Assembly (NCBI GenBank): GCA_029215795.1
Contig: JARDYH010000002.1
Coordinates: forward strand, 44,376,001 to 44,440,000
Direction: 5' to 3'
Length of the DNA: 64,000 nucleotides
Origin: Anniella stebbinsi
Lineage: Eukaryota; Chordata; Lepidosauria; Squamata; Anniellidae
Below are positions 56,864 to 64,000 of this stretch, piece after piece; within the stretch, counting starts at the first letter, position 1; the number at the start of each line of letters is the position of its first letter. The translations under genes and the position numbers were made by a program. Below the pieces are notes generated by a model, which was not told the DNA's origin, did not search any database, and saw only the letters and a list, made by a program, of their open reading frames with translations.

Positions 56864-57039
56864 CAGAGTTTGAGATGTTCTAGAGGGTTCCTGTCTCAAT
56901 TTATTTGCATATTTTGCCTTGATATTTTCTTCTTCTCCTAGAAGCTGGTGAATACAGAGCTCTCAAAAAAGACTGGATCAAAATGTGTCAAAACTGGGCA
57001 ATTTGAATCGGTGCACTGATTATTGTTGTTAGGATTTTT

Positions 57040-57560
57040 TCATTGTGGTTTCCTATTAATGGAGGCACAGCCGTGCCTCCATTGTTAAGGGCCATCAGTA
57101 AAAAAAACATTCTGCCATGTTAAAGTGATAATTGGGGGGGGAGTCATTCTAACAGCCATAAAATCGAAAATGTTTCATCAACCTTTCTGAAATTTACAGG
57201 TGCCAGAAAGAAATGTTTGTTTTACATTACCTGAAAATTTCAAGAAGATTGGTGAAAGATTGAGGGAAGGAGAGCAGTTTAAGGTAGAAAAGGAATACAA
57301 ACCTCTCTCCCTGCTTTTGTAAAATTTACTTCCGGGTTGAGACTTTTAGTGCTCTCAATTTGCATAATTTCTAGAGCCTTATTAACTAATCCAGTGGTGG
57401 GGTCTTCTTCCTCCTTGACTGTAGTTGATGGAAAGCTTTTCATTTTTTTAAAATTCCCTTCGGTTGACTTTTAAGGACTATTTAAACCTCTCATTCAAGT
57501 CAATGAGGCAGCCATCTTCCCTCATAACGCGACACTGACACACGCTCAGTAGCGTCACTC
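57040..57560. repeat. Possible relic of the CTGAAATTT tandem family, with a perfect small hairpin
   Basis: CAACCTTTCTGAAATTTACAG (about 57178) and CCTGAAAATTTCAAG (about 57230) resemble the anchors at 17.9-18.4 kb, spaced about 55 bp. AATGGAGGCAC / GTGCCTCCATT (57058-57083) is a perfect 11-bp inverted repeat with a 4-base loop. The relation is weak. Confidence 0.3.
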
Positions 57561-58050
57561 TCCCCCCTCCCTCCTGCCTTAGAATGTGGGGTGGGTGAGT
57601 GAAATGGCCACTGCCTCTATAGCACAGACCTTTTCAGTGAAGAAGAGTTTCTCTTTTCTCCTCTGGAACATGCATTCCTTTGGCTCTGAGAGTATTTTGG
57701 GCTATCTTCATAAGGCCAGTTTGATCTTTTACTCCCTGGTGAAGCAGGGTGTGGTTCCTCTGGATTCATGACAACCTGATCTTCAGATCTCTCCTGGGAA
57801 TAGGTGGCTATACCTTTCTTTCTATCCCCCCGACCCCATACACACACAGTGCTCCTTCCCTATTTTCTAAGAGTTTGGGCCATACTGCTATAAGTTGAAA
57901 GCTTCAAACACTTCATTTAATAAGTTTGGGCCGGTGTTAAGTTTTAAGTACAACGTTGAAACCTTTCAAAGTGCTTTTGGGCCTACAACATTGGTTTCGG
58001 CCTAGTCACCCTGTTTTTCTAATAAGGTTTAGAAACAGTTGAGCTGTCGT
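57561..58050. other. Unannotated sequence
   Basis: No gene or repeat recognised. Confidence 0.35.
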
Positions 58051-58099
58051 TTATTTTGCATAGTGTACACACATGGATTTTCTTTCTAATCCTTGCAGT

Positions 58100-58712
58100 C
58101 TACACTGGCTCCCTCCTTGACGTGTTTTTGGAAGCAGACAAACCCTTTTTTGTTCCAGCAGGCCTTTGGCAAATAATCTGGACCTCTGTCTATACCTTTG
58201 ACTTTTAAATTGTTTTGTATTTAAAATGTTTAAAATTATTTAATATTGAAAAGTATTTAATTATATTTTTAACTTTTGTATATTTAGGCTGACCATATGA
58301 AAAGGAGGACAGGACTCATGTAACTTTAACAGTTGTAGAGAAAAGGGAATTTCAGCCAGTGTCATTTGTATGCAATTAGTCCCTGGTGAAATTCCCTCTT
58401 CATCACAACAGTTAAAGTTGCAGGCACTATACTAGAGTGACCATATAAAAAAGAAGGCAGGGCCGCTGCAACTTTAACTGGTGTGATGAAGAGGGAATTT
58501 CACCAGGAACTAATTGCATACAAATAACACTGGCTGAAATCCCCTTTTCTCTACAACTGTTAAAGTTACATGAGCCCTGTCCTCCTTTTCATATGGTCAG
58601 CCTAGTATATTCCTATTTATAGGTTTTAGCTGTATATGTTTTAGTTTTGTAAGGCTGCCCTGAGGCCCAGCATTGGGCAAAAGGCAGGATACTACTACTA
58701 CTACTACTATTA
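58100..58712 (+). mobile_element. LINE 3' UTR and tail, split by a MITE
   Basis: TTCCAGCAGGCCTTTGGCAA (58157) corresponds to the last ORF2 codons of an L2-like element, followed by a TTTAAAATTATTTAA-rich 3' UTR, then, after the MITE, GTAAGGCTGCCCTGAGGCCC, GGGCAAAAGGCAGGATAC and a (TAC)n tail (about 58690-58710). Family assignment is by the layout of the tail. Confidence 0.65.
58285..58604 (+). mobile_element. Palindromic hAT-type MITE, copy 6
   Basis: 320 bp with TAGGCTGACCATATG ends. GTATATT occurs directly on both sides (58278-58284 and 58605-58611), a 7-bp match consistent with an 8-bp TSD that lost a base. It sits in the 3' UTR of a LINE and so is younger than it. Confidence 0.88.
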
Positions 58713-59124
58713 GTGATGTTTCAGATTTCACTTCTGCATCTGATGTTCTTTTGCATTTACTTTTCTTTATAAACCATTCATATCTTAAGACTTCTTGTGT
58801 GGCATGTTTTCATTGGTTTAACAAGTTAAAAGGGGTATTCACTGTTTTCATGCTTATGTTATAAAATCTATTTTCAACAGGCCTAGTAACTTCAAGAGTA
58901 ACAGAGTTGGGGAAAATCCTCAATCTCTTTGCTATCAGAGGCCCTGAGTAAGGTACCCCTAGAGATAATTTAGACTGACCCCAACCACAAAACACTATTC
59001 CCCCTTCTGAAGAGATCTGGACCACAGACTACTAAAGACAAACAAAGTAGCAGGCCATAATAACAGTTCTCATGTGGCCATTTGCCTTATGCGGCAGGTA
59101 CTCTGTGGGCTACCAAATGGAGGG
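58713..59124. other. Unannotated sequence
   Basis: No gene or repeat recognised. Confidence 0.4.
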
Positions 59125-59132
59125 ACTAACAA

Positions 59133-59451
59133 TAGGCTGACCATATGAAAAGGAGGACAAGGCTCCTGTAACTTTAACAGTTGTAGAGAAAAGGGAATTT
59201 CAGCCAGTGTTATTTTTATGCAATTAGTCCCCGGTGAAATTTCCTCTTCATCACAACAGTTAAAGGTGCATGCACTATACTAGAGTGACCATATACAAAA
59301 GAAGGTAGGGCCCCTGCACCTTTAACTGTTGTGATAAAGAGGGAATTTTACCAGGAATTAATTGCATGCAAATGACGCTGGCTGAAATTCCCTTTTCTCT
59401 ACAACTGTTAAAGTTAAAGGAACCCTGTCCTCCTTTTATATGGTCAGCCTA
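59133..59451 (+). mobile_element. Palindromic hAT-type MITE, copy 7, perfect TSD
   Basis: 319 bp with TAGGCTGACC / GGTCAGCCTA ends, flanked by ACTAACAA on both sides (59125-59132 and 59452-59459). Loop orientation as in copies 1, 2 and 6. Non-coding. Confidence 0.92.
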
Positions 59452-59459
59452 ACTAACAA

Positions 59460-59760
59460 GCCTGGCTGGGTCTGCCAGAAATCCAGCCTCAACACTCCTG
59501 GAAGGTCCATGTTCTATAGCACCTGCTGTCAGATGAACTTGAGGGAATCCCACCCTCCACCCCTCGGTTTAATGTACTGGCTTCCCCTGGCTGGACCTTG
59601 CAGGAAACTATAGGGACAGACAGAGCAGGCATTCATAGCACACATAGAATTCTAAGACTGGCAAATCTAAAAGCAAGTGTGTTGCTTTTCAAGAACCAAA
59701 GAAAGTCAATCGGTCTTACTTTTGAGTAAATATCTATGGATGCAAATGCAGCCTTTGCAA
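59460..59760. other. Unannotated sequence with a MITE scrap
   Basis: GTCTTACTTTTGAGTAAATA (about 59712) is a scrap of the CAATCCTAT-type family. Nothing else recognised. Confidence 0.4.
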
Positions 59761-59768
59761 GAACTGAG

Positions 59769-60404
59769 TAGGGTGACCATATTTGGGAAACCAAAAAAGA
59801 GGACACCTAGTGGGTGGCAGGAAAATGGCTTTCTGGGGCCACCTTAAAGTCCCCAATTGGAGCGGAGGAGGGAAAAGCATGTCATTCTCACCCCCACCCC
59901 ACTGCTCCAATCAGGCCTTTTTCTATAATGTCTGGGAATGACACGTTTTCCCCTTTTAAGACCTTGATTGGAGCAGTGGGAGAGAATGACACACCTCCAG
60001 AAAGCATGTCATTCCCCCCTGCCACGCTAGTGGTGGCCTCAAAAGGGAAAGTGTGTAATTCCAGGTCATTATAGACCATTGCATAAAGTCCCCCCTGACA
60101 CCGAGGATAGAACAAAAACCAGGAGAAATCTGGGGAAATCATGACAGTTTTTTTTTTAAAAAAATATTATTGCATTTATATCACACCTTTTTTCTGCCAA
60201 GAAACCCAAGGTGGCATACATAATCCTCCTCCTCTCCATTTTATCCTCACAACAGCGACCCTGTGAGGTGGGTTGGGCTGAGAGTCTGCAACTGGCCCAA
60301 AGCCACCCAATGGGTTTCCATGGCTAAGTGGGGAGTAGAACCCAGATCTCCCAGCTCCCAGTCCAACACTTTAGCCACTAGGCCACACCCTAATGGTCAC
60401 CCTA
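59769..60404. mobile_element. 636-bp non-autonomous hAT element carrying a SINE
   Basis: Bounded by TAGGGTGACCAT and ATGGTCACCCTA. Flanks GAACTGAG (59761-59768) and GAATTGAG (60405-60412) agree at 7 of 8 positions. Left-interior sequence AAAGAGGACACCTAG and the CATGTCATTC/GAATGACA words (two inverted pairs, 59878-60030) are element-specific. The right third is a MIR/CORE-like SINE ending 10 bp before the right TIR. Confidence 0.82.
60155..60394 (-). mobile_element. MIR/CORE-like SINE inside the hAT element
   Basis: The minus strand starts AGGGTGTGGCCTAGTGGCTA (A-box region), has GGGTTCTACTCCCC (degenerate B box), then GGCTTTGGGCCAGTTG (CORE-like), CTCACAGGGTCGCTGTTGTG, and ends in a GATATAAATGCAATAATATT tail with a T/A run on the plus strand (60150-60170). 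A SINE of tRNA-like head plus CORE plus LINE-like tail. Confidence 0.78.
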
Positions 60405-61145
60405 GAATTGAGCCATGCCAAGTTGGAAGCAGATCGGTTTGTGCCTTAATTTTTAGGATAGTTTTTTTTTAAAGTTTGACTTCAATTTTTTTCCTAAAAT
60501 TCAAGGCATGAACCAATCTGCTTTCAACTTGGCATGGCTAAAGCCTTACTTAAGAGGTACCGTGGTGCCAAGTTTCATCTCTTCATCTTTACTTTCTTTT
60601 TTTAATGTACTGCTCAAGGCCCTAGACCCCAAAGAGTAGTATTAGGGTTGAACTTAAAAAAAAATCCTAAACCTCAAGGCATAAACAGATCTGCTTCCAA
60701 CTTGGCATGGCTCAATCCCTACTTAAGAGCTTCCATGCTGTCAAGTTTCATCCCTTTATCTTTAAAAATGATGGAATTGTAAGCATTTTAGTTAATTTAA
60801 AACATTAAATTGAAGTTTTAAACATTTCTAAAAATCAAAGGATGAATGGATCTGCTTCCAACTTGGCATGGCTAAATCCCTACTTCAGAGCTACCATGGT
60901 GCCAAGTTTCATCTCTTTATCTTTAATTTCATTTTTAATACTTGTACTGCTCAAGGTCCTGGACCCCAAAGAGATTTCTGTTTGAACTTTAAAAAATTCC
61001 TAAAAATCAAGGCATGAACGGATCTGCTTCATACTTGGCATAGCTATATCCCTACTTAAGAACTACCATGATGCCAGGTTTCATCTCTTTATCTTTAACA
61101 ATGAGGGAGATGCAAGCATTTTGGTTGATTTATTAATGTTAAAAG
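60405..61145 (+). repeat. Higher-order tandem array (A-B-A-B, 334-bp period) with inverted start
   Basis: The anchor CAAGGCATGAA or a variant recurs at about 60502, 60674, 60836 and 61008 (spacing 172, 162, 172). Each unit contains GATCTGCTTCCAACTTGGCA and a CAAGTTTCATC-TTTATCTTTA segment. Units 1 and 3 share CTGCTCAAGG-CCT-GACCCC; units 2 and 4 share AATGA-GGA-ATG/T-AAGCATTTT, so units alternate with a 334-bp higher-order period. At 60410-60460 a piece of the unit is reversed (GCCATGCCAAGTTGGAAGCA), making an inverted repeat with 60490-60540. The array is directly adjacent to the TSD of the preceding hAT element. Confidence 0.85.
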
Positions 61146-61269
61146 TGAGTTCAACACACAACACTAGCTTTGATGTTATATTGGATGTCAAGATGGTATA
61201 ACATCCTGGCTGACGCTGGCTTGTTTGTCAACTGTATAATATCCAGTCATCCATTACACAAAGCCATGA

Positions 61270-61657
61270 AATTCATTAAACAAAAAACCTACGGTTTACA
61301 AAAACCATGTTAAGGCTCTACAGTTTCCAACCAAGCACCAAAAAGCAGGGAAATTGGGAGTTAAGGCTCACAAGCCTTAATGCCACATCCTCCCTAAGGA
61401 GGCAGAAAGTGCAAGTGAAATTCTCATTCTCCCAAAGCAGATAAACCATGAGGACAGGGTGGAGAATATGATATGCAGAGGTGACTGTGGGGTTGTGGAA
61501 AACTGATCACGAACAACTTAGGGCCACCTACTTCTCTTTTTTTGTTTAGAGCAGCCCTTCCCCAACCTGGTGCCCTCCAAAGGTGTTGGACTACAACTCC
61601 CATCATTGCAAGTCAGTATGTCCCATGGTCAGGAATGCTGGGACTTGTCATCTCAAA
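61270..61657 (+). repeat. Left arm of a 388-bp, 99% identical inverted repeat
   Basis: Matches the reverse complement of 62763-63150 with four mismatches and no gaps as counted by eye. Landmarks: AACCTACGGTTTACAAAAAC, GATAAACCATGAGGACAGGG, AACTTAGGGCCACCTACTTC. Its inner end (61548-61657) includes a piece of a widespread reptilian MITE (CTTCCCCAACCTGGTGCCC, GACTACAACTCCCATCAT). It contains a 60-codon frame whose translation is identical in both arms, which is just a consequence of the duplication. Confidence 0.95.
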
Positions 61658-61692
61658 CACCTGGAGGACAGCAGGATGGGGAATGCTGTTCC
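61548..61692. mobile_element. MITE of the CCCCAACCTGGTGCCCTCCA type
   Basis: GAGCAGCCCTTCCCCAACCT at the left and GATGGGGAATGCTGTTCC at the right, with CTCCAAAGGTGTTGGACTAC inside, form a small imperfect palindromic element. It straddles the inner end of the left inverted-repeat arm. Related scraps occur at 62092-62140 and 62608-62650. Confidence 0.6.
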
Positions 61693-62762
61693 ATACCCTT
61701 ACCAAATACAGGGTCTGCCCAATACTTTTCTCTCACACACATCTCGCATATAGGAGCACTCTTGATAACAAAAGGGGCACTATTCATTACTGATCTAGAA
61801 CCAGAGCATGTGCCAGGCACTTCCAACTTTTGGTCAATATCCTGCTTTTCAAAGAACCAATGTTTTTTTTCTTTAAATATATTTATAAAAAATATACTGT
61901 TCACTCCCCACAATCCCTGCACAATACATCATCTCATCAAAGCAACAGCGGAGCAGAAGAGGTTTAGTTTGGCTGTCTTGAACACCTTTCATATGAGATT
62001 AGTTTGCAATCCTATACCTCTTGGGAGAAAGCCCTAGTGAATTCAGTGGCACTGGCTTCTGAGAAGACATGTATAGGAGTCAACCTTCTCCAGCCTGGTG
62101 CTCCCCAGATGTGTTGCACTGTATCTCCCATGTTATGTGTTATGTGGAAGACAAAATCAATTCATACTTAATTTTAAAATAATACTTACGCATGAAAGTA
62201 TTAGGTGGTAGCTCTGCCTTTGATCTCAGACTGCTGAACAAGTAAGAGAAATCCTTTATCTGATATTCAAGAAACAGACATCCTATGCCACGTGTTGAAA
62301 ACTAATGTTGATGTCTGGAGGGCTATCTGGATTAGGTGTTCAAGATTCATTCATTGTTGTTTCATTTGGTTATGACAGTTTATTGAAACTGATGCAGCTC
62401 TTTTGTAGTTCCTTGATTGATCACATATCTTAATGCTGGAAAACATCATACTTTAGTACAGATGTGGGCAGAAAATAGATCTATCCTGATGATTTGGACA
62501 TCAACTCGCGGCATTCCTGATAACTTCCCATGCTGATAGAGGCTTTTACAAGTTGAATTTCAAAACATCTGAAGATCTACATTCTGCCTTCCCTTGTTCT
62601 TGAACAACATTCCCCAACCTGGTGCCTGTCAGATGTGTTGGGTTGCAACTCTCAACATAAGGAGATGCTCTAAGAAATGAGAAGTAGCTGGTCCTAAGTT
62701 GTTCATCATCATTTCCCACAACCCCACAGTCACCTCTGCAGATCAAATTGCATATCTAGATT
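61658..62762. other. Spacer of the inverted repeat
   Basis: About 1.1 kb. Holds a CAATCCTAT MITE (62003-62078), MITE scraps, and at 62660-62755 an older, diverged direct copy of part of the right arm (GAGAAGTAGCTGGTCCTAAG, CCACAACCCCACAGTCACCT). No gene recognised. Confidence 0.6.
62003..62078. mobile_element. Short CAATCCTAT palindromic MITE
   Basis: TTTGCAATCCTATACCTC and GACATGTATAGGAGT are inverted ends; interior AAAGCCCTAGTGAATTCAGT. Confidence 0.6.
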
Positions 62763-63150
62763 TTTGAGATGACAAGTCCCAGCATTCCTGACCATGGGAC
62801 ATACTGACTTGCAATGATGGGAGTTGTAGTCCAACACCTTTGGAGAGCACCAGGTTGGGGAAGGGCTGCTCTAAACAAAAAAAGAGAAGTAGGTGGCCCT
62901 AAGTTGTTTGTGATCAGTTTTCCACAACCCCACAGTCACCTCTGCATATCATATTCTCCACCCTGTCCTCATGGTTTATCTGCTTTGGGAGAATGAGAAT
63001 TTCACTTGCACTTTCTGCCTCCTTAGGGAGGATGTGGCGTTAAGGCTTGGGAGCCTTAACTCCCAATTTCCCTGCTTTTTGGTGCTTGGTTGGAAACTGT
63101 AGAGCCTTAACATGGTTTTTGTAAACCGTAGGTTTTTTGTTTAATGAATT
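62763..63150 (-). repeat. Right arm of the 388-bp inverted repeat
   Basis: Reverse complement of 61270-61657 at 99% identity and equal length. Beyond 63150 the sequence continues into a LINE-like tail (63150-63215), which the left arm lacks. Confidence 0.95.
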
Positions 63151-63154
63151 TTTT

Positions 63155-63215
63155 TAATGTGAGTCACTTTGGACAATAGATTGGAAAGATGGAATATAAA
63201 TGTATTCAATAAATA
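63155..63215 (+). mobile_element. LINE 3'-tail fragment
   Basis: GAGTCACTTTGGACAATAGA, GGAAAGATGGAATATAAATG and CAATAAATAAATG have the layout of a sauropsid LINE 3' terminus. Confidence 0.55.
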
Positions 63216-64000
63216 AATGTCCCCACTCCCTTTGCAGGCACTGCAGGCTTTGCAAATGATAAAATATTTCACCACAAATGATTTAGCTGTTAATGACTGT
63301 TCTATTCCGTAGGATTGGAGTGCACTTATCATACCACCGTGATTTGTTCAAACAGGTCTGTGATTATTGATAAATACTTTGAAGAAAACTTTTCTTTTTG
63401 TTAAACAGCTGTGGGTCTGATGTTCATTAATGCACTTGCAACTGCATGGAGCTGTTCAGTCTGGATTCCTTTCATTTGCTCTCTGGATCCTAGTGGGCTG
63501 TATTTGCATACCAAAGCTTCACAGCAAAGTAAGACAGAAAAATAAGACATTTTGAATGTCGGAAGGGAAATGACTAACTTCATAGGAGCAAAGAATTTTC
63601 TAGACCGACAAATGGAGTTTCCTGATTTACTGCCAAGATTGTCATACTGATATTATTCCATCTTGGTTGGTATATAGGGATGGCTTTCCCCTTTTTACTT
63701 CTTCAATTTCATAATAGCTTTAAAGCATTCAAACCCATTTTTGGGGCAAGATAATTGCATCACCCCTGTGCTTGAAATCACCTGGACTTCAGACTCCTGT
63801 CTTGTAAATTAGAAATAATATAAAAATGCACTCAATACCAGGACCAAAAGGCTAAGCAAGGGAGAAGACATATGCAACATGAAAACAAAAGCTCATGGCA
63901 AATTTTCAAGCTGCAATTGCAAATATGGCTTCTTCCCAGACTTACACTTGAAATGACAGACACTCATACCAGCAAATTGAGTACCAGCTTATTCTGGCTC
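63216..64000. other. Unannotated sequence
   Basis: No gene or repeat recognised. The region 63230-63560 is repeat-free and might be conserved non-coding DNA; this is a guess. Confidence 0.35.

Noticed and set aside
57058..57083. Perfect hairpin as a terminator
   Set aside because: Intrinsic terminators are bacterial and the context is clearly vertebrate; no U-rich tail follows.
61424..62996. Identical 60-codon ORFs on opposite strands, with two synonymous differences
   Set aside because: The identity follows from the 99% inverted repeat; two changes are too few to argue for selection on a protein.

Overview
The window looks like intergenic or intronic DNA from a sauropsid, most likely a squamate reptile (lizard). 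I recognise no host protein-coding exon, rRNA gene or functional tRNA gene. Nearly everything identifiable is transposon-derived: CR1 and L2-like non-LTR retrotransposons, tRNA-Ala-derived and MIR/CORE-like SINEs, and an unusually rich set of palindromic non-autonomous DNA transposons, several with intact 8-bp target-site duplications (TSDs) as expected for hAT. The CR1 tail carrying copies of an ATAGAATC-type repeat, the L2 fragments and the tRNA-Ala SINE point to Sauropsida; the species call is inference. The ORFs that mean something are 3' pieces of retrotransposon ORF2.

Layout. 1-3.8 kb: mostly unannotated sequence with two reversed units of a tandem-repeat family (838-1190). 3.8-8.6 kb: a palindromic hAT MITE split by a young L2 insertion, a SINE, and a 1.4-kb CR1 fragment split by a second MITE copy. 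9.4-15.2 kb: smaller palindromic elements and a hAT relic with a nested 3-bp-TSD MITE. 15.4-22.5 kb: a CR1 tail, an L2 reverse-transcriptase relic (16.0-17.6 kb), a tandem array that starts with an inverted unit (17.7-18.5 kb), an old L2 and a CR1 ORF2 C-terminus. 25.2-28.2 kb: a CpG-rich inverted-repeat element, a 677-bp GC-rich hAT element and two nested palindromic MITEs. 30.1-31.7 kb: a MITE fragment and an LTR-like block. 34.6-38.6 kb: MITEs, a foldback element, an L2 tail, a perfect 53-bp duplication and an LTR-like repeat. 39-53 kb: SINEs, a GC-rich palindrome, CR1/L2 relics and a 766-bp hAT element with perfect TSDs. 53-64 kb: a second copy of the LTR-like repeat, two more palindromic MITEs, a 636-bp hAT element carrying a SINE, a higher-order tandem array, and a 99% identical inverted repeat with 388-bp arms.

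Nothing here forms an operon or pathway. The relations are of nesting and cross-mobilisation: several elements of different internal sequence share the terminal sequence TAGG(G/C)TGACCA and 8-bp TSDs, so one hAT transposase may have moved them all, and the nesting gives relative ages. All assignments are from reading the sequence by eye; no database search was run.
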